From positions 3,286,001-3,350,000 of the forward strand of contig CP114179.1 of the NCBI GenBank assembly GCA_039555135.1: a stretch of DNA of 64,000 nucleotides, in the 5' to 3' direction. Numbering within the stretch: the first letter of the stretch is position 1; each line of letters starts with the position of its first letter. This DNA comes from Phycisphaeraceae bacterium D3-23. Its GTDB lineage: Bacteria > Planctomycetota > Phycisphaerae > Phycisphaerales > Phycisphaeraceae. A model generated the notes under the pieces. That model saw only the letters and a program-made list of their open reading frames with translations, had not been told where the DNA came from and did no database searches. Below, piece after piece: positions 35,253 to 44,545 of the stretch. A program made the translations under genes and the position numbers.

Positions 35253-36311
35253 ATGCCCATCGACTCCCCCGAGCCCGACGCGCGTCAGGACGATCGCCCC
35301 CCCGGCGTCGCCGAGAAAACGCCTGCGCTGCGGTGGCGCAAGCGTCTGATGTTCTTTATCAAGCTTGTGATCACCGCCGCCCTGGTGGGCTGGATCATCG
35401 CCGCGGTCGACTGGGCCGACGTCGGTCAACGCCTGGCGGGGATGTCGTGGGTCGTGATTGCGGTGGTCCTATTGATCTGGACCGGCTGCGTGATCGGCAG
35501 CGCGATGAAGTGGCAGCAGCTCCTGGCCGTCCACGGCGCGCCGTATCGGCTCTGGACGCTGGTGCGCTGGTACTTCATTGGCTTTTTCCTCGGGCAGTTC
35601 CTGCCTTCGATGATCGGCGGCGATGCGTACCGGGTCTACAAAACGCTCGACAACCCGGCGGGCAAGACCTCGGCCGTGCTCGCGATCTTTGTCGAACGCG
35701 CGACGGGCATGCTCGCGCTGCTCGCGCTGGGCTGGGTCGCCGCGGTGATCCTGCTTGTCCAGACAGGCGACGACGTCGCACGCTGGCTGGTCTTTTTCGG
35801 CGGCGGGTGCGCGGTGGCGGGGCTCGTCACGATGGCCGTGATGATGCGCTTCAAGCTGCTGGGCAAGATCGCCCGGCACCGGCGCTGCCCCGGCAAGCTG
35901 CGTGTCCTCATCGAGCGGGCCTGGGAGTACCGCGAGCACCCCGGGCGGATGGCGATCGTCGCGCTGCTGTCGTTCCTGTTCCACGGCTCGCGTGCCGGGC
36001 TCTACTTCCTGCTCTTCTGGGCGATCGCCGAGCCGCAGGGATTGATGCAGCTCACGATTGTCATGGCGGTCACAACGGTCGTCAGCATGCTGCCGATCAG
36101 CTTGAACGGCTACGGGCTGGTGGACGGGTCTTTCATCTACCTCATGCACCAATACGGTGCCAGCGAGGCGGCGGGGACGACGGTGATGGTGCTGATCCGT
36201 GTGACGACGATCCCGGTCGCGCTGGTGGGGGGGCTGTTCTATTTTGCCGATAGTGGGGGCAAGACGCCGAGCAAGGCCGAGGCGTCGCTCGCGCTGCAGG
36301 CAAAGGCCTGA
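35253..36311 (+). CDS. YbhN/AglD-like membrane protein (lysylphosphatidylglycerol synthase TM region family)
   Basis: A 352-residue membrane protein with about eight helices: an N-terminal KRLMFFIKLVITAALVGWII segment, a loop FFLGQFLPSMIGGDAYRVYK, and a late SLNGYGLVDGSFIYLM motif. These are hallmarks of the UPF0104/LPG_synthase_TM family, several members of which sit in glycan loci and are thought to translocate lipids or lipid-linked sugars. The start at 35253 lies 11 bases after the glycosyltransferase stop. Confidence 0.83.
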   Translation: MPIDSPEPDARQDDRPPGVAEKTPALRWRKRLMFFIKLVITAALVGWIIAAVDWADVGQRLAGMSWVVIAVVLLIWTGCVIGSAMKWQQLLAVHGAPYRLWTLVRWYFIGFFLGQFLPSMIGGDAYRVYKTLDNPAGKTSAVLAIFVERATGMLALLALGWVAAVILLVQTGDDVARWLVFFGGGCAVAGLVTMAVMMRFKLLGKIARHRRCPGKLRVLIERAWEYREHPGRMAIVALLSFLFHGSRAGLYFLLFWAIAEPQGLMQLTIVMAVTTVVSMLPISLNGYGLVDGSFIYLMHQYGASEAAGTTVMVLIRVTTIPVALVGGLFYFADSGGKTPSKAEASLALQAKA

Positions 36312-36328
36312 TCTGGAGGGGCCAGGGT

Positions 36329-37186
36329 ATGACGATGACGACACCGATGCACGAACACGCGAACGCTGGGCGCGAGCCGGCAGACACCGACGCCCGGGCC
36401 GAGGCGGTCGAGATGTCCAAGGAGCTCTCAGAAGACAGCTACATCCGAGCGAAGCTGTACGGCGGGGATAAGTCCGACCTGCGGCGTTATGCGGACCTGG
36501 TCTGCGGGGAAGGGTCTTCGTACTGGTCGTTGTTCAAGTATGAGGTATTGACGTGTCTGCTTGCGGGTCGGCGTGGGGCGCTTGGGCTGTTTCTGCGTAA
36601 GAAGTTTTATCCGTGCTTGTTCAGGGAGTGCGGCCGGGGCGTGATCTTTGGGCGCAACCTGACGATCCGCAACGGCAAGAACATCACTTTGGGCGACCGG
36701 GTGGTGATGGATGACGACTGTGTGCTCGATGCGCGCGGCGCCGGGGAAGAAGGCGTCAAGATCGGGGCCGGCACGATCCTGAACCGAGCCGTCTCGATCC
36801 AGGCGAAGATCGGCCCTGTACACATCGGCAAGGAGTGCGACATCGGGATGCACTCGGACGTCCATGCGCAGGGCGGCGTCTATATCGGCGACTGTGTTGT
36901 GCTCGGCGGAGGCGCGAAGATCTCGGGCGGCGTGTTCCAGATTGACCGTTCGGAAGATGACGACCGCGAGCAGGACCGTTCGACGCGCGGGCCGATCCGG
37001 ATCGACAGCAAGTGCCTGGTCGGGATGGGCAGCATGTTCCTCGACGGGGTACACGTCGGCGAGGGCGTCGTGCTCGGGGCGGCCTCGGTCGTACTCAAGG
37101 ACCTGCCGGCCTACAGCGTCGCGGCGGGGACACCCGCCCGTGTACTGCGCGAACGCACCTCGCGCGACGACGCCACGATTGACTGA
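36329..37186 (+). CDS. Hexapeptide-repeat (LbH) acyltransferase
   Basis: A 285-residue acyltransferase of the WbbJ/maltose-acetyltransferase type. A ~90-residue helical N-terminal region comes first, then hexapeptide turns (NLTIRNGKNITLGDRVVMDD, IGKECDIGMHSDVHAQGGV) and the terminal VLKDLPAYSVAAGTPARVL. A polar loop rich in Asp and Arg (about 205-225) interrupts the helix, as often seen around the active site. It would O-acetylate a sugar of the repeat unit. GGAGGGG lies about eight bases before the ATG. Confidence 0.85.
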   Translation: MTMTTPMHEHANAGREPADTDARAEAVEMSKELSEDSYIRAKLYGGDKSDLRRYADLVCGEGSSYWSLFKYEVLTCLLAGRRGALGLFLRKKFYPCLFRECGRGVIFGRNLTIRNGKNITLGDRVVMDDDCVLDARGAGEEGVKIGAGTILNRAVSIQAKIGPVHIGKECDIGMHSDVHAQGGVYIGDCVVLGGGAKISGGVFQIDRSEDDDREQDRSTRGPIRIDSKCLVGMGSMFLDGVHVGEGVVLGAASVVLKDLPAYSVAAGTPARVLRERTSRDDATID

Positions 37187-37231
37187 CTTGGCCGCCCGCG
37201 ACGCGGCGACATGTTTGAAGGAGGAGTAACG

Positions 37232-38224
37232 ATGAACATTTTTATCACGGGGGCGTCGGGCTTCATCGGTTCGGCGGTCGCGCGGCGGCTGCTCGAAGAG
37301 GGCCACACCCTCCGTGCCCTGACCCGACATCCCGAACGATTGATGAAGCGCGTCCAGGCCGAGGGGGTCGAGGTGATCGTGGGTGATATCGTCGACCCCG
37401 ACATTGTGGACCAGGCCGCCGCCGGCTGCGAGGTGACCTACGCGATCGCCGGGACGTTCCGTGAGCCGAACCTGTCGGATGCGCGTTATCGCGCGGTGAA
37501 TACTGCGGCCTCCGAGCATATCATCCGTTCCGCCGCGAAGCATGGCCATAAACGCGTCATCCACTGCTCGACCTGTGGTATCCACGGCACCGCGGCCCCG
37601 GGCCAGCGCATCGCAGAAGACGACCCGTTCGACGGCATCGGCATCTACGAAGAAACCAAGGCCCAAGGCGAGGTCCGGGCACGTGAACTGGGCGAGGAAC
37701 TGGACATTGATGTCACGGTGATCCGCCCGACGCAGGTCTACGGCCCCGGCGATACGCGGCTGCTCAAGCTGTTCAAGATGGCGGACAAAGATAGGCCCTT
37801 GATCCTGGGTTCAGGTAAAGGCGGATACCACCTTGTGTATATCGATGACTTGGTTGATGCGTTCCTGCTGGCGGGCACGCTAGACCAGGCGGTGGGCGAG
37901 GCGTACCTGATCGGCGGCGGCGAGGTGCCGTCGCTCAACGAGATGTTCGCCGAGTTGGGCAAGGTGTTTGGACGCGAGAACCCGAAGCCGCGGCGTCCGC
38001 CCGTGTTGCCGTTCATGTGGGCCGGGATTGTCTGCGAGACGCTGTGTCGGCCGCTGGGCATCAGCCCGCCGATCTACCGCCGACGCGTCGAGTTTTTTAC
38101 GAACAACCGTTCGTTCGATATCAGCAAGGCGCGCGAGCAGCTCGGCTACGACCCGAAGGTTACGATGGCCGACGGGCTCCGGCGGACGGCTCAGTGGTAC
38201 CGGGACGAAGGGATGCTTGAGTGA
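37232..38224 (+). CDS. NAD-dependent epimerase/dehydratase (extended SDR)
   Basis: A 330-residue extended SDR. ATG 37232 is chosen because AAGGAGGAG (37218-37226) sits five bases upstream and MNIFITGASGFIGSAV follows directly. It has GASGFIG for NAD, HCSTCGIHG for the Ser/Thr site, YEETK for the catalytic Tyr-Lys pair, RPTQVYGPGD, and YIDDLVDAF. A hydrophobic stretch near residue 255 (VLPFMWAGIVCETLC) is unusual for a soluble SDR and may indicate a lipid-linked substrate. Its stop overlaps the flavoprotein start. Confidence 0.86.
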   Translation: MNIFITGASGFIGSAVARRLLEEGHTLRALTRHPERLMKRVQAEGVEVIVGDIVDPDIVDQAAAGCEVTYAIAGTFREPNLSDARYRAVNTAASEHIIRSAAKHGHKRVIHCSTCGIHGTAAPGQRIAEDDPFDGIGIYEETKAQGEVRARELGEELDIDVTVIRPTQVYGPGDTRLLKLFKMADKDRPLILGSGKGGYHLVYIDDLVDAFLLAGTLDQAVGEAYLIGGGEVPSLNEMFAELGKVFGRENPKPRRPPVLPFMWAGIVCETLCRPLGISPPIYRRRVEFFTNNRSFDISKAREQLGYDPKVTMADGLRRTAQWYRDEGMLE

Positions 38225-39966
38225 TGGACGATGCGGCATTGACGCGCGACGTTTCGGCGCTGACGAGTGAGGTTTTCGACCTTGTCGTGATCGGCGGCGG
38301 CATCTTCGGCGTCTGCGCGGCTTACGACGCGGCGCAGCGCGGGCTGCGCGTCGCGATCGTCGAGCGCGGCGACTTCGGCGGTGCAACATCAGCGAACTCG
38401 CTCAAGATGGTCCACGGCGGGATCCGCTACATCCAGCATTTGGATGTCGCACGCATCCGGCACTCGGCGCATGAACGCCGGGCGTTCTTGAAAGTCGCGC
38501 CGCACCTGGTCCGCCCGCTGCCGATCCTGATCCCGACCTATGGCCACGGCATGAAGGGCAAAGGCGTCCTACGCATCGGCATGGCGCTCTTTGACCTGAT
38601 GACCGCCGACTGCAACAGAGGCATCGCCGCGAAGACGCGCAAGATACCGTGGTGCGATTCGGTGTCACGCAAACGCATGCTCGAGGTGCTGCCCGGCGTG
38701 AAGACAGAGGGCCTTACCGGCGCGGCACGGTTTTCGGACGGGCAGATGTTCAACCCCTGCCGGCTGGTGCTGGCGTTCCTGCAGAGCGCGGTCCGCGAGG
38801 GCGCGGTCGCGGCGAACTACGTCAGGGCGGACGGCCTGCTGCGTGACGATAAAACCATCACCGGTATCCGCGCGGTCGATGACGTAACGAAAAAACCACT
38901 TGAAATCAGGTCAAAAGTCGTACTCAACGCGGCCGGGCCTTATGCACAGAAGATGCTGGCATCGGTCGATCCGGCGCTGGCGCTGCCTCACAAGATCGAC
39001 TTTTCGCGCGACACGGCGTTTGTCGTCAACCGCAAACTAACCGACGGGGTACACGCCGTCGCGCTGCAGGGCGAGACGCACGACCCGGACGCGAAGCTGT
39101 CGCGCGGGGCTCGGCACATGTTTATCGCGCCGTGGCGTGACTACACGCTGGTCGGGGTGTGGCACGGCGTCCACCGCGATGACCCCGACAACGTCGATGT
39201 CACCGAGGCGGAGCTCCAGTCGTACCTTGACGAGATCAACGCGATCTACCCGGCGTGGAACCTGACGCTGGACGACATCAACCTGTGTAACGCCGGGCTC
39301 GTGCCGTTTGGTGAGAACAGCGAGGACGCGAAGGACTTGCGGTATGGCCACCGTTCGCACCTGATCGACCACGCCGAGTGTCACGATCTTGAGAACTTGC
39401 TGACGCTGATCGGCGTGCGGTACACGACCGGACGATTCGAGGCAGTACACGCGGTGGATGCGGTGTACAAGAAGCTCGGGAGGCAGGCGCCGAAATCGCG
39501 GAGCGATGAGCAGCCGCTGGTCGGCGGAGATGTATCCGACTTCGACGCCGCGCTGGTGGTGATGCAGCAGCAGTACATCGACACGCTAGGCCCTGCGGTG
39601 ATTGCATCCTTGATGCACCAGTACGGCACGGGTTGTTCTGCGGTACTGGATCGGCTTGACGCGAACTCGGAACTGGCCAAGAGCATCGGCGGATCAGCAA
39701 CGATCGCGGCGCAGGTGGTACACGCCGTCGAGGCCGAGATGGCCCGGACGCTGGGCGATATCGTGTTTCGGCGGACCGACCTGGCGAGCGGGGCGTACCC
39801 CGGGGAGCGGGCACTTCGTCAGGTCGCGGCGCTCGTAGCGGGGCCGCTGGACTGGGACCCGGCCCGGGTCGATCGGGAGGTGAGCGAAGTGCAGGCACGC
39901 TTCCCGAAGCGTGTGCTTGAGCGTGTGGACGGGAAGCCCGAAACACATAAGCAGGCGGTGGCTTAG
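38224..39966 (+). CDS. FAD-dependent glycerol-3-phosphate dehydrogenase-like protein
   Basis: A 580-residue GlpD-type flavoprotein. The FAD-binding start is DLVVIGGGIFGVCAAYDAAQRG, followed by SLKMVHGGIRYIQ, FSDGQMFNPCRLVLAF, VLNAAGPYA and, late, a C-terminal domain of the GlpD family (LIGVRYTTGRFEAV). It would oxidise glycerol-3-phosphate, or a related phosphorylated polyol, to a ketone and pass electrons to quinone. Starts at ATG 38224 (TGATG overlap) or GTG 38221. Coupling to the epimerase upstream hints at a role in EPS precursor supply, which is unproven. Confidence 0.84.
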   Translation: MDDAALTRDVSALTSEVFDLVVIGGGIFGVCAAYDAAQRGLRVAIVERGDFGGATSANSLKMVHGGIRYIQHLDVARIRHSAHERRAFLKVAPHLVRPLPILIPTYGHGMKGKGVLRIGMALFDLMTADCNRGIAAKTRKIPWCDSVSRKRMLEVLPGVKTEGLTGAARFSDGQMFNPCRLVLAFLQSAVREGAVAANYVRADGLLRDDKTITGIRAVDDVTKKPLEIRSKVVLNAAGPYAQKMLASVDPALALPHKIDFSRDTAFVVNRKLTDGVHAVALQGETHDPDAKLSRGARHMFIAPWRDYTLVGVWHGVHRDDPDNVDVTEAELQSYLDEINAIYPAWNLTLDDINLCNAGLVPFGENSEDAKDLRYGHRSHLIDHAECHDLENLLTLIGVRYTTGRFEAVHAVDAVYKKLGRQAPKSRSDEQPLVGGDVSDFDAALVVMQQQYIDTLGPAVIASLMHQYGTGCSAVLDRLDANSELAKSIGGSATIAAQVVHAVEAEMARTLGDIVFRRTDLASGAYPGERALRQVAALVAGPLDWDPARVDREVSEVQARFPKRVLERVDGKPETHKQAVA

Positions 39967-40145
39967 TCGAATCGAGCGGTTTGGGCACGTTTGTGTCGGT
40001 TGTACCAAAAAACTTGGCAACAGAAGATACATTGTCGCTTGTGCAGCGAGAATCCATTGGTTTTCATGTGGCGGGAACTTAGTCTTCTTTCTGGACTGGT
40101 ATCGATGCGCCTATTGTGTATCCGGTCAGAACGAGGAGAGGCTCC

Positions 40146-41264
40146 ATGGAACGTTTTTATACTTTGGCGAAACGTACGCTGTACGCTTCGATGGTCTGTG
40201 CCGCAGTAGCACTGCCGGGGGTTCCGGCTTGGGCGGAGAGTATCACCGACAGCTACTTCGTCGCGATCGGCGACAGCTACACCGGGGCGTACGCCAGCCA
40301 TGGCGCCAGGCGTGGCAACCACCGCTCCTGGATTGAGCAACTCGACAGCTTCAATTCCGAAGGCAACTTCCAGAACCTCGCAGTGAGTGGCGCGACGACG
40401 CAGTCGGCCCAGACGTTTGGGGATCCCAAGTACCAACTCGACGATGCGCTCAGCGCGATCCACGGCAATGGCGCGGGCGTCGTTGTCATCGGGCTCGGCG
40501 TCAACGATTTCACTTCCGTCTTCGAGAGCGACACGGCGATGACCCAGGCGCAGGCCAATAGTGCCGCCGATGCCGCGTTTAGCAGCATGGTGTCGCTGGT
40601 CGATGCGTTGCTCGACCCAACGGCCGGCAACGCCGGCGCGCAGATCGTAATCTCTAACAGTGTCGACCGCACGCACTGGGCGATTCGCGCGACGAGTGAG
40701 CACGACCTCAACCGCGATGTGACCTCGGCCGCGATCCGGCGGTTCAACCAGCTTGTCGCCGACGAGTTCTCTGGCAGCAGGGGCCTGGCTGTGGTCGATA
40801 GCTATCGGTTGCTGGAAGATTTGCTCGCGGGCGACCCGGATGACTCGAATGCCGGTACGGGCCCGAATGGCGAACTGTTCATTGCGGGGCAGCAGATCGA
40901 TATCGACCCGCTCAACGCGCTGAACCCCGACGGCTCGGGCGTTACCCGCCAGCCCTCGGACCACCTCTGGGCGGACGGCGCGCACCCGGGCTCGATCTAC
41001 CAGGGGCTTTACGCCAACGTTGTGCTGACTGCGTTGCAGGAAACGTACGGCGTCGATGCGGGTCCTAAGGGGTTGCTCGGGATCGACGACATATTCGACA
41101 TGGCGAATGTACTCAACCCGTCGGATGGCGTGCTGCTCTCGGCATCAGACACAGACTACACGTTCGACTACGCCAACTACATTTTGCCCGAGCCCGGATC
41201 GGCGGCGGCGCTGCTCGCGCTTGCGGGGCTGGTGTCGGCGCGTCGTCGGCGTGGGTCGGTGTAG
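40146..41264 (+). CDS. PEP-CTERM-anchored SGNH/GDSL hydrolase
   Basis: A 372-residue exported protein. ATG 40146 follows a strong GAGGAGAGG and gives a signal peptide (LYASMVCAAVALPGVPAWA). SGNH blocks are AIGDSYTGAY (nucleophile Ser), GLGVNDF and DGAHPGS (Asp-His). The C-terminus is a PEP-CTERM sorting signal: Pro-Glu-Pro at residues 348-350, a hydrophobic helix and RRRRGSV. Proteins of this type are processed by exosortases and usually belong to EPS matrices; an esterase acting on acetylated polysaccharide is plausible. The exosortase-like gene at 46547 is 5 kb downstream. Confidence 0.86.
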   Translation: MERFYTLAKRTLYASMVCAAVALPGVPAWAESITDSYFVAIGDSYTGAYASHGARRGNHRSWIEQLDSFNSEGNFQNLAVSGATTQSAQTFGDPKYQLDDALSAIHGNGAGVVVIGLGVNDFTSVFESDTAMTQAQANSAADAAFSSMVSLVDALLDPTAGNAGAQIVISNSVDRTHWAIRATSEHDLNRDVTSAAIRRFNQLVADEFSGSRGLAVVDSYRLLEDLLAGDPDDSNAGTGPNGELFIAGQQIDIDPLNALNPDGSGVTRQPSDHLWADGAHPGSIYQGLYANVVLTALQETYGVDAGPKGLLGIDDIFDMANVLNPSDGVLLSASDTDYTFDYANYILPEPGSAAALLALAGLVSARRRRGSV

Positions 41265-41282
41265 GCCTATCGCGCGTGCATC

Positions 41283-41390
41283 GGGTGCCACACAACTGCC
41301 CTGCTCGGAGGGCTGCTGTGTGCGTCAGTACCAATGGGTGGGTGTTTCCGCACACAGCAGCCCGGCGGACCGGGCAGTTGTGTGGCACCC
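41283..41390. repeat. Long inverted-repeat element 1
   Basis: Outer arms 41283-41301 and 41372-41390 pair perfectly over 19 bp. Inner arms 41311-41324 and 41349-41362 pair perfectly over 14 bp. A 9-base internal mismatch and a 24-base loop complete a ~108-base hairpin. It lies between the convergent SGNH hydrolase and acyltransferase genes. There is no T run, but transcripts from both sides would fold. It resembles a dispersed palindromic element or MITE. Confidence 0.88.
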
Positions 41391-41456
41391 ATTGTTTCGT
41401 TGGCAGCGCGCGGTGGGTTGCGCTCGCGGACTTGTTCCACCCACCCTACGGTTGAG

Positions 41457-42659
41457 TCATCTTGGGGTTTTGCGGTAGTTGAAGTGTTTTTTGAGTTTGA
41501 GGAACCAGACCTCGACGCCGTGGTAGCTGGCCATAGCGACGAAGATGGTGCCGGCGCACGCCACGATCGCGGAGGCGATGAAGCCGGCGGAGGTGTTGAG
41601 GTGGAGCGCATTGGCGATCTTCGGGCCCATATTGTGGTTGCCCAGCCAGTAGCGTGGGATGTTGTGCCAGACGTACATGCCGTAGCTGTAGGTGCCGAGC
41701 ATGACGGCCAGGCGGTTGGTCAGCACGCGGCTCAGGATGGATGTATTTTTTGCGCTGAGCGCAAGGACGATCGCGCCCGCTGAGGCGAGCGTGATGAGCG
41801 GGTAGCCGACGTTCTGCATGAGGAAGGTCTCGTGCCTGACGCCGGCGATAACGCAGCTCACGAGGAAGGCAAGCGCCGCCGCGATTGATATCCACGCCAC
41901 AGGCCTGAGCCGGTCCAGGCCGACGACGCCGGTGCGCAACACGTACGCGAGCAGGCCGCCGAGCGCGAGCTTGTCGAGGTGGCAGGGTGTGATCGCGCGG
42001 ACGATCGGCCCGACGCGTTGGGGGTCGAAGACGGCGTAGCACGCCAAGCGCGACGCGACCCCCAGCACGATGAACCCGACGCAGACGCGCCCAAGCCAGC
42101 GCGGCGGGGTGAGGAACACAAGCAGTGGCCAGACCAAGTAGAAGTGTTCTTCGACGGCGAGCGACCAGAAGTGGCGCAGGCTCATCCAGCCCTGGGAGTA
42201 GAGGGCTTCGGGGCCGAAGGCCATGCGGAAGTTCGTGCCGTAGAGCCAGAGCCAGGCCTGGTTGTCGAGCGCTGTTTCTTCGCCGGGCCCGGTGGTGAGT
42301 ATGAGGGGGGCGACGATGAGTGCGCCGACGAGTGCGATGTAGTAGAGCGGGAAGATGCGGAGCGCGCGTCGTGCGTAGAAGTATCTGAAGTAGTGCGGGT
42401 GCTGCCTTGTCTTGATGAGGATGCCGGTGATGAGGAAGCCGGAGAGGACGAAGAAGACATCGACGCCGAGCCAGCCGTACTGGCGGATGGCGATGATGGC
42501 GCGGAGGGTGTCGGTGGGTTCGCCGGGGAAGGAGTGTGCCCACTGCCAAGAGGTGTAGTGATAGAAGACGATGAGTAGCGCGGCGAACCCGCGCAGGCCG
42601 TCGAGGCCGGGCATATGCCCGACGAGGCGTGGGTCGGTGGTGGTGGGGTTCGGGTCCAT
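41457..42659 (-). CDS. Acyltransferase family 3 (OafA-like) membrane protein
   Basis: A 400-residue membrane acyltransferase with about 10 helices. It has the early motif MPGLDGLRGFAALLIVFYHY with the catalytic-type His, YGWLGVDVFFVLSGFLITGI, RRALRIFPLYY and HFWSLAVEEHFYLVWP, all diagnostic of the AT-3/OafA family. It would transfer acetyl groups to sugars on the membrane. The start at 42659 (MDPNPTTTDP) is chosen over an upstream in-frame ATG at 42794 whose extra 45 residues are basic and unlike the family. It runs opposite to its neighbours. Confidence 0.9.
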   Translation of the reverse strand: MDPNPTTTDPRLVGHMPGLDGLRGFAALLIVFYHYTSWQWAHSFPGEPTDTLRAIIAIRQYGWLGVDVFFVLSGFLITGILIKTRQHPHYFRYFYARRALRIFPLYYIALVGALIVAPLILTTGPGEETALDNQAWLWLYGTNFRMAFGPEALYSQGWMSLRHFWSLAVEEHFYLVWPLLVFLTPPRWLGRVCVGFIVLGVASRLACYAVFDPQRVGPIVRAITPCHLDKLALGGLLAYVLRTGVVGLDRLRPVAWISIAAALAFLVSCVIAGVRHETFLMQNVGYPLITLASAGAIVLALSAKNTSILSRVLTNRLAVMLGTYSYGMYVWHNIPRYWLGNHNMGPKIANALHLNTSAGFIASAIVACAGTIFVAMASYHGVEVWFLKLKKHFNYRKTPR

Positions 42660-42880
42660 CGCGGTGTTACACCTTCGGTCGCGCAGGATATCAGGAACGC
42701 GCTCGATACCGGCCGGCTGACAGCGGGGTCGCCGTGCTAGACTGCGGTGCTGCGCGGCGGGCGGCTTATCGGCCCGGTGGCGTGTGAACCGCACGCCGGC
42801 GCGTACGAAGACCCGCCGTGATATGGCCGATCTACCCTGTTAACGGCCGTGTGTGCGGCCCGCTTCCAAGACATGACACG

Positions 42881-44545
42881 ATGACGACCCACGCCAACCC
42901 CGGGCTCCGTGCCGACGCCGTCGTTGCCGACGACGCCACGGCGGTGCCGCGTACGCGTGGTGCCGGGCGCGTCGGGCTGCTGCGGTTGTTGGAACTGGCG
43001 CTCGCGGTTGCGCTGGCGGGCGTGGTGTTTGCGCAGTTCGACAACCCGACGCAGCACATCGATGAGCTTTACCACGTGCTCGCGGCGAAGTCGCTGCTGA
43101 GTGATGGCGACCTGCTGATAGGTGAGGCCGGTGAGCCGTACACCCGCGCGCGTGGATTTACGTACGCGGTCGCGGGGAGCTTCAAGCTGTTTGGGCCGGG
43201 CGTGTGGCAGTCGCGCTTGCCGTCGATGTTGGCCGGGCTGTTGCTGGTCGGCCTGCTGTTCACATGGACACGTTGGCGGTTTGGCCGGCTAGCGGCCTGG
43301 CTGTGGGTCGGGCTTTTGCTGCTGTGCCCGCTGATTGTTTTTGCGAGCGAGCTCAGCCGGTTCTACATGGTGCAGGCGGCGGCGGTCGCGGGGATGCTGG
43401 TCGCAGCCGACGTGGTGCTCGATCAGTCGCTTACTCGGTGGCGTCGCGTGTGTGCGGTGGTGCTGGGTGTGGTGGCGACGGGTGTCGCGCTGCATGTCCA
43501 GCCGTCGAGCCTGTTCGCGGTGGCGAGTATTTTCGGCGGCGTTGTGCTTTGTGTGCTGTGGCGTTTGGGTGCGGAGCGTGCGCGGCCGATGCGTTGGCGC
43601 GCGGTTGTCATTGGTGGTGTCGTGTTTGCGGGTTCGCTTGCGCTGGTCGCGGGTTTGCTTTGGCTGGGCCCGATGCAGACGCAGTGGGCGAAGTACACCG
43701 GGGCGGCCGCGTGGGCGGCGGGCTCGCGTGATGATGCGACGTACTACCTGAGTTATTTTGAGCGGCTGCACGGCTGGCCGCTGATCCTGCTGCCGTTCGC
43801 GGCGGCGGTTGCTTGCTGGCGGTTCGGCTGGCGCGGGGCGTGGGTTCTGGCGATTTTCGCGGTGGCTTTTGTGGCCCATTCGTTTGGCGGCATGAAGGCC
43901 CCGCGCTATTTGCTTTGGGCGCTGCCGTACTTCTGGCTGATATTGGCGGTCGGCGCGTCGGGTCTGGCCGGCTGGCTGGGGCCGAGGCCCGCCGTTGGCG
44001 CTTCGCGTGCCCGGCTGGGCCTGCACCTGGGCGCGGCGGGTGCGGTCGTGGTGTTGCTCGCGCTTTCGGTGTCACGCACCAGCGGGTTCTATCAGACTCG
44101 GACGATGCTCAAAGGCGGGTACCATGCGTTTCAGTATTCGGACTGGCCCGGTGTCTTGCCGGTGCTGGAAAGTGACAGCGCGTGGGACGGGGGCGTGGTG
44201 GTCGCGAGCGCAGACAATAAGGCGATCGATGCGCTGGGCCGGTGCGACTACTCGCTGAGCTTGTCGCGTACGGAGGGCCGCGACGAGTTCGCGATGGACT
44301 GGCGAACAGGCGTGCCGGTGATCTCTAACGCGGCGTCGATTGATACGGTGGTTTCGGTGCACCGGTCGGGGATGATTGTCGTCGAGGAATCGCACTGGCG
44401 TGAGGGCTGGGCGGTATCCGATGAAGCGGCAGACCGGATCGAGGCGCTGGCCGAGCCGGTGACTATCGACCCGGCGCTGCGTCTCTTGGTGTTCCGATGG
44501 GAACACCCGTCGATGTGGAACGAGGGGAACGCTTCCGATGAATGA
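42881..44545 (+). CDS. GT-C (GT39-like) membrane glycosyltransferase
   Basis: A 554-residue protein with about 11-12 helices. The first periplasmic loop contains NPTQHIDELYHVLAAKSL, where the acidic pair matches the catalytic DE of PMT_2/ArnT-type enzymes, followed by TRARGFTYAVAGSFKLFG. A C-terminal soluble domain of about 140 residues follows the last helix. ATG 42881 is preferred; the ORF is open to 42818. It overlaps the next gene (WecG/TagA) by eight bases, suggesting the two are co-translated. Confidence 0.8.
   Translation: MTTHANPGLRADAVVADDATAVPRTRGAGRVGLLRLLELALAVALAGVVFAQFDNPTQHIDELYHVLAAKSLLSDGDLLIGEAGEPYTRARGFTYAVAGSFKLFGPGVWQSRLPSMLAGLLLVGLLFTWTRWRFGRLAAWLWVGLLLLCPLIVFASELSRFYMVQAAAVAGMLVAADVVLDQSLTRWRRVCAVVLGVVATGVALHVQPSSLFAVASIFGGVVLCVLWRLGAERARPMRWRAVVIGGVVFAGSLALVAGLLWLGPMQTQWAKYTGAAAWAAGSRDDATYYLSYFERLHGWPLILLPFAAAVACWRFGWRGAWVLAIFAVAFVAHSFGGMKAPRYLLWALPYFWLILAVGASGLAGWLGPRPAVGASRARLGLHLGAAGAVVVLLALSVSRTSGFYQTRTMLKGGYHAFQYSDWPGVLPVLESDSAWDGGVVVASADNKAIDALGRCDYSLSLSRTEGRDEFAMDWRTGVPVISNAASIDTVVSVHRSGMIVVEESHWREGWAVSDEAADRIEALAEPVTIDPALRLLVFRWEHPSMWNEGNASDE

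Noticed and set aside
40000-40145. Sigma-54 promoter for the PEP-CTERM gene
   Set aside because: A TTGGCA-like element is present but the required GC element at the correct spacing is not.
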